The position numbers and the translations under genes were made by a program. This document shows positions 1 through 6,857 of a stretch of DNA of 46,490 nucleotides, in pieces. The stretch spans positions 1 to 46,490 of the forward strand of contig CALINC010000133.1 of NCBI GenBank assembly GCA_938045195.1. The letters run 5' to 3'. The notes under the pieces were generated by a model. The model worked only from the letters and a program-made list of their open reading frames with translations, had not been told where the DNA came from and ran no database searches. The number at the start of each line of letters is the position of its first letter. Position 1 is the first letter of the stretch. This DNA is from an uncultured Treponema sp. Lineage in GTDB: Bacteria > Spirochaetota > Spirochaetia > Treponematales > Treponemataceae.

Positions 1-8
1 TTTTTCAA

Positions 9-110
9 GCAGTTTTGCATTTTGCAAAACTGCATACAATATGCGATGTTTGCCGGTTAGGCGAACTCCCAGCTAAACAGAGAGGCACCATTTGTGCCGA
101 ACTGTTTAGC
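9..110. repeat. Three-hairpin intergenic repeat, copy A
   Basis: Three consecutive inverted repeats are visible. Stem 1 has 11-base arms at 9-19 and 23-33. Stem 2 is GTTTGCC (48-54) with GGCGAAC (one G-T pair). Stem 3 is GCTAAACAG (72-80) with CTGTTTAGC (102-110), and contains an inner GGCAC/GTGCC stem. The same layout with the same spacing recurs at 168-273, and stems 2-3 recur on the other strand at 3294-3357. Short ORFs on both strands cross it but look like by-products. Function unknown. Confidence 0.75.
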
Positions 111-167
111 CCATCTCCCATAAAAAATATTTTGCAGGGATTTGAAAATCCCGAAAAATGTTTTTTA

Positions 168-273
168 GTGCTTTTGCAACGAAGTGAAAAAGCACATATA
201 ATATACGATGTTTGCCGATGAGGCAAACTCGAAAGATAAACAGTGAGGCTGAATTCCTGCCGAAGTGTTTATC
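168..273. repeat. Three-hairpin intergenic repeat, copy B
   Basis: Stem 1 is GTGCTTTT (168-175) with AAAAGCAC (188-195). Stem 2 is GTTTGCC (210-216) with GGCAAAC (222-228). Stem 3 is GATAAACA (235-242) with TGTTTATC (266-273). The 14 bases between stems 1 and 2 match copy A at 12 of 14 positions, while the stem 1 arms differ in sequence but still pair. Stem 3 differs from copy A by a compensated C-G to A-T change. Confidence 0.75.
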
Positions 274-622
274 ACACCATCCCTAATGCTTCCAAGTGTA
301 TGAGTGTTATTATTAAAATATAGGTAATTTTACATATATCCAATACTGCATTATAGTATAGTAAAATTACCTTATTTGTCAATGAGTCTGCGGCAGAGCG
401 TAGGGCTTACGCATGAAAAAAAATGACATTACAAGAAGCATTCAAAGGCATTAATGACGAAAGAAGCCCAAGATAAAAGAAACAAAATCTTGTAGATATA
501 CTGATATACGGCATATATAAAAACCTTTATCAGATTTGCTTCGCTTCTTTCGGAATAAAGATGCCTCATCAGCAATGCTGACAGGCTTACAGTTTTTAAA
601 CAACTCCATACCTTTGTAAAAC
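274..622. other. Gene-free stretch with a dispersed-repeat fragment
   Basis: I see no convincing gene here. Bases 561-582 match 4646-4667 at 20 of 22 positions, including the small hairpin TCAGC-AAT-GCTGA. This suggests a degenerate copy of the dispersed element described at 4606-4702. The rest is AT-rich without a clear terminator for the CNNM gene that ends at 623. Confidence 0.5.
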
Positions 623-1918
623 TTACCCGAATATAAGGGCAGAAATGTCGGCAACGAGAGTAAGGATTTTACTGTTTTCAGTTTTTTCTACGGTGAATTC
701 TATTTTTCCTATCTTTATTGTTTCACCCTCTTTCGGCAAATATTCCGCTTTTTCTAAAATTAAGCCGCCGACACTTCCGTTATAATCGGAATGAAAATCG
801 GTTTTTAAAAGGCGGTTTAATTTTACAATGGAGATTTCGGCAGGAATACGAATATGTGAACCGTCTATTATGCTTATGCCTTTTATGGGGTCTGCTTTTG
901 ATTTGGAATATTCATCTTCTATAGAGCCGAAAATTGCAGAGCTTATATCGTCAATAGTGATAAGCCCTGCGGTTTTTCCGTATTCGTCAATTATAAATGC
1001 CATATTCTTTTTATTTTTTCGCATTGTTTTTAATACGGAAAAAATATTTGCCGTCTTTGGAATAAAAATTGCGGGGCGGATAATTTTTTTAATTTGTATC
1101 CGCGAAGATGGAACGTTTTTATTTGTTTCGCTTATATTCTTTCTAAAAAAAAGTAAATCTTTATAATGAACAATTCCAATAATATTATCTTTTTCGGTGT
1201 CAAATATAGGCAAACGCGAAAACATAGTTTTTTTAAATGTATCAAACATTTCCTGCATAGAAGAATTTATATCAAGAGCAATTATGTCGTCTTTTTTTGT
1301 CATTATGCTATGCAGTTTTAATTCGTGCAGCTGTACAGTTCTGCGGATAAGCGTATGTTCTCCAGTCTGAAAAGCTCCGTCGGCTAAACTTATATCAATT
1401 AACGTCTTTAAATAATCTTCCGAAAGAGAAGAAGGAATGTTTTGCTTATTTTTTGAAAATGCCTTAATTATAAATTGAGACATAAAAGAAAAAATAAGCA
1501 CTACCGGTTTTAATATAAGCCGTGTTCCGCATAAAATACGGGAAGCTGCTTTTGTAAGCTCCACAGGCTTTTTTGTCGCAAATGCTTTAGGAATAATTTC
1601 TGCAAAGATAATAATTAAAATTGTCGTAATTGCAGTTGCAATCGGAATTGCCTTTTGTCCATAGTTAGTTAAAACAAAAGCCGTTACAAGACTTGCGGAG
1701 AGGGTGTTTACAAAATTTGTTCCTATAAGAGTTGCGCTTACAATTTCATCTTTTTTTTCTATTAAAAAGGCAATGCGTTTATTTGTTTTTGTTTTGTTTT
1801 TTTTTATTGCTTTATATTGGCTTCGTGTAATTGCAGTTATGCCGGTTTCGGTACCGGAGAAAAAAGCTGCACAAAAAAGTAAAAATAGAAACTCAATACT
1901 TATTAAAATTAAATTCAT
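623..1918 (-). CDS. CNNM/CBS/CorC-domain membrane protein (hemolysin C-like), downstream copy
   Basis: A 431-residue protein of the HlyC/CorC (CNNM) family, whose characterised members are linked to Mg2+ or other cation transport; the 'hemolysin' label is historical. Domain order: an N-terminal DUF21/CNNM membrane domain with about four helices (residues 1-190, with the family's F-F-S-G-x-E-T motif near 20), a pair of CBS modules (about 205-335, including the hallmark I-I-D-E-Y-G), and a CorC_HlyC C-terminal domain (about 345-425). The start codon overlaps the stop of the upstream paralogue at 1915 as ATGA, so the two are translationally coupled and may act as a pair. The product should sit in the inner membrane with CBS and CorC parts in the cytoplasm. 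Confident in the family, not in the substrate. Confidence 0.9.
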   Translation of the reverse strand: MNLILISIEFLFLLFCAAFFSGTETGITAITRSQYKAIKKNKTKTNKRIAFLIEKKDEIVSATLIGTNFVNTLSASLVTAFVLTNYGQKAIPIATAITTILIIIFAEIIPKAFATKKPVELTKAASRILCGTRLILKPVVLIFSFMSQFIIKAFSKNKQNIPSSLSEDYLKTLIDISLADGAFQTGEHTLIRRTVQLHELKLHSIMTKKDDIIALDINSSMQEMFDTFKKTMFSRLPIFDTEKDNIIGIVHYKDLLFFRKNISETNKNVPSSRIQIKKIIRPAIFIPKTANIFSVLKTMRKNKKNMAFIIDEYGKTAGLITIDDISSAIFGSIEDEYSKSKADPIKGISIIDGSHIRIPAEISIVKLNRLLKTDFHSDYNGSVGGLILEKAEYLPKEGETIKIGKIEFTVEKTENSKILTLVADISALIFG

Positions 1919-3237
1919 TCTTCATCTCCGCAAAGAGTAAGGCTTAATTCTGCAATTCTATTTCCTTCGGTTTTAATAACAGTGAATATATAATTTTCAA
2001 TTTGAATTGAAAAGCCTTCTTTAGGAACATCGCCGTGTTTTTCCATTACGAGTCCGCCTATTGTGTCATAATATTCAGAAGTGAACGAGGTTCCTAATTC
2101 TTCATTTAAGTCGGTAAGCTGAACATTTCCCGAAATAATGTGAACGGAAGACTCCTCTGCGCTGCCGCCCTTTAAATTTATATCATCTAAGGCGGCTTCA
2201 TCGGTATCATATTCGTCTGCAATGTTTCCAAAAATTTCTTCATTTAAATCTTCTACGGTTGCAAGCCCCAAGGTGCCGCCGTACTCGTCAATTACAACAA
2301 CCATATTCTGTTTTTCTTTTTTAAAAATTTCCTGCAACTTGGAAAGCTCCGTATTTTCAAAAACAAATACAGGCTTGCGCAAATATTTTTTTATATCAAA
2401 TGGCGTATCTTTTCCCTCACTTTCTTCCTTATCAAATAGTGAATATTCTTCCGCAAACAGGCAGTCTTTTATGTAGAAGATACCGCAAATTTCATCTATA
2501 GCATTTTCATAAACGGGAAAACGCGAAAACCGTGAAGATTGCGACAACTCGATAATTTCTTCAAGGCTTGCGTCAGTTTTAATTGCGACAATATCCGTTC
2601 GCGGGGTCATAATATTTTTTACACTTGTATCGCCATAGTCTAAAATTTTTTCCAAAACATCGCGTTCTTCGGAACGGAGACTTCCATGTTCTTCACTTAC
2701 ATCAAAAAAATCTTTTAAATCGGCATCGGTCAAAACTTCTTCAGTTTCTTCGGGTTTTATACCGAAGAGCTTTAAAACAAGGGAAGTAAAACCTGAAAGC
2801 ACAGTAACGGCAGGCGATAGTATTATCATAAGAGCCGCAGTAAAACTTGAAAATTTTAGAGCAATGGGTTCCGAAAAAACCAGTGCTGCCGATTTAGGCA
2901 GAATTTCTCCGAAAATTAAAATTGCGATTGTTGCTATCGGCACGGCTATTCCAAGCCCAGGCGTTCCTACAAGTTCTACCATAACCGCAGTTAGAAGGAC
3001 CGAAATCAAAATATTTACTATGCTGTTTCCTATAAGGGACGAAGTTAAAAACCGTTGTTTGTTTTGCAAAATTTTCTCTACCCGCGCCGCCTGCCTATTT
3101 TTCTTTTCGCGTAAATATTTTATTTTTAATTTATTTACGGATAGGTACGCTGTTTCGCCCGATGAGAACATCATTGATAAAACGAGTAAAAAAATAAGAA
3201 CTAAAATATTTAACCATTGCGGAGGAGGTTCATTCAT
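1915..3237 (-). CDS. CNNM/CBS/CorC-domain membrane protein (hemolysin C-like), upstream copy
   Basis: A 440-residue paralogue of the next gene: DUF21/CNNM membrane domain (about 8-195, with F-S-S-G-E-T-A-Y-L near 24), tandem CBS modules (about 210-345, with V-V-I-D-E-Y-G-G-T) and a CorC_HlyC domain (about 360-435). I choose the ATG at 3237 rather than the longer reading to 3312: the extra 25 residues are unlike the family and would overlap the promoter. TTGACA (3268-3273) and TATTTT (3245-3250) are 17 bases apart, and the -10 ends 7 bases before the ATG. No Shine-Dalgarno is visible, so the mRNA is probably leaderless. It is coupled to the downstream paralogue through an ATGA overlap. Confidence 0.9.
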   Translation of the reverse strand: MNEPPPQWLNILVLIFLLVLSMMFSSGETAYLSVNKLKIKYLREKKNRQAARVEKILQNKQRFLTSSLIGNSIVNILISVLLTAVMVELVGTPGLGIAVPIATIAILIFGEILPKSAALVFSEPIALKFSSFTAALMIILSPAVTVLSGFTSLVLKLFGIKPEETEEVLTDADLKDFFDVSEEHGSLRSEERDVLEKILDYGDTSVKNIMTPRTDIVAIKTDASLEEIIELSQSSRFSRFPVYENAIDEICGIFYIKDCLFAEEYSLFDKEESEGKDTPFDIKKYLRKPVFVFENTELSKLQEIFKKEKQNMVVVIDEYGGTLGLATVEDLNEEIFGNIADEYDTDEAALDDINLKGGSAEESSVHIISGNVQLTDLNEELGTSFTSEYYDTIGGLVMEKHGDVPKEGFSIQIENYIFTVIKTEGNRIAELSLTLCGDEE

Positions 3238-3244
3238 TTTATTT

Positions 3245-3273
3245 AAAATACACAATTGATTTTTTTTTGTCAA
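3245..3273 (-). promoter_or_regulatory. Predicted promoter of the CNNM/CBS pair
   Basis: On the minus strand, TTGACA (3273-3268), a 17-base spacer, then TATTTT (3250-3245). The predicted transcription start falls at or next to the ATG at 3237. Confidence 0.6.
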
Positions 3274-3293
3274 GAGGTTTTTTATAAGGGTAT

Positions 3294-3357
3294 GATAAAC
3301 AGTTCGGCACAAACGCTACAGCTTTGTTTATCTAGCGAGTTTGCCTAATCGGCAAAC
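3294..3357. repeat. Three-hairpin intergenic repeat, copy C (stems 2 and 3, inverted)
   Basis: GATAAACA (3294-3301) pairs with TGTTTATC (3325-3332), and GTTTGCC (3339-3345) with GGCAAAC (3351-3357). The span is 64 bases, the same as stems 2-3 of copy B, but in the opposite orientation. The GTGCCGAAC segment of copy A is also present here in reverse complement. I cannot find a clear stem 1 on its far side. It lies between the CNNM pair and the sigma-like gene. Confidence 0.7.
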
Positions 3358-3457
3358 GCCGCTGTATCATACATATTTTATCATTAAGGGACATCATCGG
3401 TTTAAGTTAGAATCAAAGAGGATGCTCGAAAAGCCGAAGCTCTTCGAGATTCTCTGA

Positions 3458-4393
3458 TTATATTGCCGTGCGGAATTGTTTATTATCGGGTTGCGTATAC
3501 CATTTTTTAAAGGTATCGGATATATTTTTATCTACCGTTCCGCGGTGTACATGTAAATACTTTCCGATAGTTTCGCTGCTGGGACTTTTTATTTGTCTTC
3601 TATTTGCTTCTTTTGTTTTATAAAATAATCGCGCATTTATGGAATAAGATTTTTCTTCTTTTGAATAAGAAGCGTTTGCTTGTTTATTTGCCTCCAAAAG
3701 GGTTTTATATATTTTCTTATTTATATAATATTTATTTCTTTTACATATTAGCGCGTCTATAGAATCGCTTCTATGTTTACATGATTCTCTTAATGTGTGT
3801 ATTACATTAAATAAAACTTGAACAGGCATATTTAATTCTTTTGCTATTTTTTCAATCATTTTATCATCGAGAAATAAACACGATTTACAGGCAAGCAAAA
3901 AAATCCGGCGATGTTTTATAGGCATATCAAAATATGACGGCCATGTAAAAACCGTATTCATATTTTTTGTATCTGCATCTTTTTTATAAGAAATCCCAGA
4001 GTCGCCGACATAAAAATTATAGGCACCTTCATTTTCCAAATCTTCGATTGTTGTACAAATTCTGTTTGCTTCTTCGCCTGTTACAACTTCTTCTTTTAGC
4101 ATAGATTTAGCCAATTTTCCTCTAAATGAAATTATACCGTATTTTAATTTGGTAATTAAATACGTAGTAAAACTTGACAGCGCAGGATTATACGTAGCAA
4201 ACATTTTTGGAATTGTTTTATAAAATTCCATAAGAAAGTCATTCCTTTCATCTTCATCACGGATATAAATACCCAATCTTTCTAAATTTAAATAAATAAA
4301 TGTAAAAAGTTCCATTTGCAGTTTATTGCATTCCTCCTGTGTTTTTGCCGTTTTGAACTTTGCTACAATTACTTCACCGCTTAGTGAATTCAT
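3458..4393 (-). CDS. Hypothetical protein, possibly sigma-70-region-like
   Basis: A 311-residue soluble, basic protein that I do not firmly recognise. The ATG at 4393 is chosen because GGAAGGAG lies just upstream; the longer reading adds 23 unsupported residues. Residues about 40-80 (D-E-R-N-D-F-L-M-E-F-Y then Y-N-P-A-L-S-S-F-T-T-Y-L) resemble the sigma-70 region 2 pattern in which an acidic 'DLxQE'-type helix is followed by 'Y-D-P-x-x-x-x-F-x-T-Y'. The C-terminus (about 275-302) has an S-x-E-T-I-G-K-Y-L...R-G-T-V-D-K stretch that could be a helix-turn-helix. The middle has no recognisable region 3. It is transcribed alone, divergently from the 4789 operon. It could instead be an unrelated helical DNA-binding protein. 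Confidence 0.55.
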   Translation of the reverse strand: MNSLSGEVIVAKFKTAKTQEECNKLQMELFTFIYLNLERLGIYIRDEDERNDFLMEFYKTIPKMFATYNPALSSFTTYLITKLKYGIISFRGKLAKSMLKEEVVTGEEANRICTTIEDLENEGAYNFYVGDSGISYKKDADTKNMNTVFTWPSYFDMPIKHRRIFLLACKSCLFLDDKMIEKIAKELNMPVQVLFNVIHTLRESCKHRSDSIDALICKRNKYYINKKIYKTLLEANKQANASYSKEEKSYSINARLFYKTKEANRRQIKSPSSETIGKYLHVHRGTVDKNISDTFKKWYTQPDNKQFRTAI

Positions 4394-4518
4394 ACTATAC
4401 TCCTTCCTTATTGTTAAATAATCTTTAATTTGACGTTGCATAATAAGCAAAAATCGTACCAAATATTTTTATATATATTATTATACAATATTGGAGTTTT
4501 AATATTTTTTAGACGCAT

Positions 4519-4543
4519 AAAAAAATGAGAATCTCATTTTTTT
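4519..4543. promoter_or_regulatory. AT-rich perfect palindrome
   Basis: Twelve-base arms (A7-TGAGA and TCTCA-T7) flank one central base. It lies between two divergent genes, so it may be an operator or a transcript-end hairpin. The stem is too GC-poor to be called a classical terminator. Confidence 0.4.
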
Positions 4544-4605
4544 AATATGACGGCTTATTGCGGTATATTGAAATTAAAAGGAAAAAAAGAGATTTTCTTT
4601 TTATG

Positions 4606-4702
4606 TATAGGGAATCTGCAAAAAACTTTGTTAGATTTTTTACAAATGCCCCATCAGCAAAGCTGACCTTCTAAGAACTGAGGTTTTTAGAGGTTCCCTA
4701 TA
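4606..4702. repeat. Dispersed intergenic element with terminal inverted repeats
   Basis: TATAGGGAA (4606-4614) and TTCCCTATA (4694-4702) form 9-base perfect ends. Inside are a small hairpin TCAGC-AAA-GCTGA and an arm pair TCTAAGAAC/GTTTTTAGA. Its right end resembles 33849-33883 and its centre resembles 561-582, so it is a family of at least three degenerate copies in this window. Confidence 0.55.
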
Positions 4703-4753
4703 ATGTTTTTATACTGCCGGCTCGCCTGCACCGTGATAACTTTAAAATAATCA

Positions 4754-4782
4754 TTGACAATTCATAAAGAACATTGTAGAAT
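4754..4782 (+). promoter_or_regulatory. Predicted promoter of the TIM-barrel/SH3/M48/cyclase operon
   Basis: TTGACA (4754-4759), a 17-base spacer, then TAGAAT (4777-4782). The ATG at 4789 begins six bases after the -10 box, which predicts a leaderless transcript. Confidence 0.75.
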
Positions 4783-4788
4783 ATAATT

Positions 4789-5505
4789 ATGAAAGATGAA
4801 AAAGGTAAATTTGTTCCTGAAGTTTTTTCCGAACTCAGACAAAAAGCCGTACCGGTTCCCGAAACTATTTATCAAGCAAGCGGAATAATGGTTTTAAACC
4901 GCCGTATCAAGTCGTTGTTGTTTTCAACGGATATTGCTGTAATAAAAAATTCCAATGCCAATTCGATTATAGCGGTATATCCTTTTACTCCACAGCTTTC
5001 GATTACGCAGGCAATAATTGAAGTTGCCCCTGTTCCCGTCTTCGTAGGAGTAGGCGGCGGTATCACAACAGGAAACCGTTCAATTCATATTGCACTGCAA
5101 GCCGAATTATTAGGCGCTTACGGGGTTGTAGTAAATGTTCCTATGGCAGCTTCCGTCATAAAACAAATGTCAAAAGAAATAGACATTCCTATAATATCTA
5201 CCGTTGTTTCGGAATATGACGAGGTTTTGGGAAAAATAAAAGCAGGTGTAAAAATACTTAATGTTTCCGGCGGGGCTGAAACCCCGCAAATTGTAAAAAA
5301 ATTGCGAACAATAATCGGTAAAGAATTTCCGATTATTGCTACAGGCGGTCCTACAGATGAAACCGTTTTAAAAACCATAGAAGCGGGAGCAAATGCCATA
5401 ACCTATACGCCGCCTACAAGTGCCGATATTTTTGAAAAAATAATGATAGAATATCGTAATGAAAAAAAGCGAAATAACAAAATAATTCATGGGAGGTGTT
5501 TATGA
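4789..5505 (+). CDS. TIM-barrel (ribulose-phosphate-binding-like) protein
   Basis: A 238-residue protein that looks like a (beta-alpha)8 barrel of the ribulose-phosphate-binding superfamily. Visible signs: alternating short hydrophobic strands, a glycine-rich loop V-G-V-G-G-G-I-T-T-G (about residues 84-93), and a C-terminal phosphate-binding-type strand-loop I-I-A-T-G-G-P-T (about 181-188) followed by E-A-G-A-N-A-I-T-Y. Relatives are often annotated only as 'hydrolase', and I cannot name the reaction. It opens an operon: its TGA overlaps the ATG of the SH3 gene. No Shine-Dalgarno precedes the ATG and the promoter -10 box ends six bases upstream, so translation is probably leaderless. Confidence 0.7.
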   Translation: MKDEKGKFVPEVFSELRQKAVPVPETIYQASGIMVLNRRIKSLLFSTDIAVIKNSNANSIIAVYPFTPQLSITQAIIEVAPVPVFVGVGGGITTGNRSIHIALQAELLGAYGVVVNVPMAASVIKQMSKEIDIPIISTVVSEYDEVLGKIKAGVKILNVSGGAETPQIVKKLRTIIGKEFPIIATGGPTDETVLKTIEAGANAITYTPPTSADIFEKIMIEYRNEKKRNNKIIHGRCL

Positions 5506-5972
5506 AAAAACTCTTATTTACGTTGTGCTTCTTTTTCCTATTGGTAACTGCCGTATTTGCGCAAACCTCGTCAAAGAAAATGTATGTAAACATAAAAGAG
5601 GTTGAACTGAAAAACAGCACAGGCTTTTTCGGCAAGACGGTTGCGCGTGCAAAATACGGCGATGCCGTCTATGTCTTAGAAGAAAACGGAAAATGGCTTA
5701 AAGTTTCACTCGTTTCCAATTCTTCAGTTTCCGGCTGGGTACCCGCCGCCAATTTAACAAAAAAGAAGATAAAAGATGCGTATTCCGATAAGGCTTCGGC
5801 AAATGCAAACGAGCTTTCTCTTGCAGGAAAAGGTTTAACGGAAGGCACCGGAACCGAATTTAAAAGCGACGGTAAAAATTATAATGCCGTAGAAAAAGTT
5901 GAGAGAATAAAAACTCAACCGAATGAATTACAAAATTTTATTCAAACGGGAAATTTAAAGGATGGTGAATAA
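5502..5972 (+). CDS. Exported bacterial SH3-domain protein
   Basis: A 156-residue protein with an N-terminal Sec signal peptide (M-K-K, hydrophobic core, then A-V-F-A-Q-T near residues 18-23). A bacterial SH3 domain follows (about 25-90), ending in S-G-W-V-P-A-A-N-L. The last 60 residues are low-complexity and probably disordered. Bacterial SH3 domains in exported proteins often bind cell-wall peptides. The ATG at 5502 is preceded by GGGAGG at a five-base spacing; a GTG six bases upstream is less likely. Its stop overlaps the M48 start (TAATG), which suggests co-production with that protease. Confidence 0.8.
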   Translation: MKKLLFTLCFFFLLVTAVFAQTSSKKMYVNIKEVELKNSTGFFGKTVARAKYGDAVYVLEENGKWLKVSLVSNSSVSGWVPAANLTKKKIKDAYSDKASANANELSLAGKGLTEGTGTEFKSDGKNYNAVEKVERIKTQPNELQNFIQTGNLKDGE

Positions 5973-6838
5973 TGAAAAAAAGATTCTTATTGTTTTTAAC
6001 TTTTACGGCTATATCGTTTGCCGTTCTTTCTTGTGCATTATTCCAAAGTTTAAACGACCCGGCGGCATTTACAAAAAATTTAATTGATACTGCCGCTCCC
6101 ATTGCAAAAGCAGCGGAGCCTATCGAAACCAAAGAAGAATATTATATCGGCAGAGAAGTTGCCGCAATTATTTTGAATAATTACAAACTTTATGATGATA
6201 AGAAGCTCGAAAAATATCTTAATTTGATTTGTATGACTCTTGTCATCAACTCCGAAGTTCCCGAAATTTATAATGGCTATCATGTTGCAATTTTAGATAC
6301 CGATGAAATAAATGCTTTTGCAAGCTCAGGCGGGCATATTTTAGTAACACGCGGACTTCTTAACTGCGCAGACTCTGAAGAAGCAATTGCAGGCGTACTT
6401 GCTCATGAGCTGGGGCATATTCAATTAAAGCACGGCATAAAAGCAATTAAGGCAAACCGCTTTACAAATGCCGCAATTGAAAGTACCGGTAACGCTACTT
6501 TCGGTAAAGACACCGCTGCCGATATGAAATTTTTACAGGAAGCCTCAAAGGCTATAATAACAACAATGGTAGATTCCGGTTATTCTAAAACTCAAGAATA
6601 TGAAGCCGATAAATTTGCGGTTCAGCTTATGGCAAAAGCAGGCTATGACCCTGCCGGAATGTGCGAAATGCTTAAACTTATGCACCAGCGGCAAAAGAAC
6701 GACAAACGCGGCTTCGGAAAAACGCATCCTTCAGCCGACTCCAGAATCCGCAAAGTTGAAAAAACGGCGGCAAAACTTTCGGGCAATTATAACAGAGAAG
6801 TGAGAATAGTTAGATATAACAATAGCAAAGCCGATTAG
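5972..6838 (+). CDS. M48-family zinc metalloprotease, predicted lipoprotein
   Basis: A 288-residue periplasm-facing peptidase. The N-terminus has a lipoprotein signal ending V-L-S-C with Cys21, acceptable under the relaxed spirochaete lipobox. The zinc motif H-E-L-G-H is at 145-149, and the third ligand lies in E-Y-E-A-D (E209, with D213), the usual M48 spacing. I see no further membrane segments, so this resembles the BepA/LoiP/YfgC-type periplasmic M48 peptidases used in outer-membrane protein quality control rather than HtpX. No TPR domain follows, which makes it the short type. It is coupled to the SH3 gene upstream. Confidence 0.88.
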   Translation: MKKRFLLFLTFTAISFAVLSCALFQSLNDPAAFTKNLIDTAAPIAKAAEPIETKEEYYIGREVAAIILNNYKLYDDKKLEKYLNLICMTLVINSEVPEIYNGYHVAILDTDEINAFASSGGHILVTRGLLNCADSEEAIAGVLAHELGHIQLKHGIKAIKANRFTNAAIESTGNATFGKDTAADMKFLQEASKAIITTMVDSGYSKTQEYEADKFAVQLMAKAGYDPAGMCEMLKLMHQRQKNDKRGFGKTHPSADSRIRKVEKTAAKLSGNYNREVRIVRYNNSKAD

Positions 6839-6857
6839 CATTAAAAATATACCGTTT

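Larger units (their letters stand above)
4394..4788. other. Divergent intergenic region
   Basis: This 395-base gap separates two divergent genes. It contains an AT-rich perfect palindrome (4519-4543), a 97-base element bounded by inverted repeats (4606-4702), and a consensus promoter reading right (4754-4782). No further coding sequence is visible. Confidence 0.6.

Noticed and set aside
48..110. Reading the three-stem repeats as integron attC sites
   Set aside because: Copy A contains GTTAGGC, but copies B and C lack it and none has a paired RYYYAAC at the proper place.
5..226. ORFs on both strands across the first repeats
   Set aside because: They are open only because of the inverted-repeat structure; no ribosome site, and the encoded segments mirror each other.
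623..3237. True hemolysins
   Set aside because: The CNNM/CBS/CorC architecture points to cation transport; the hemolysin name is a historical annotation.
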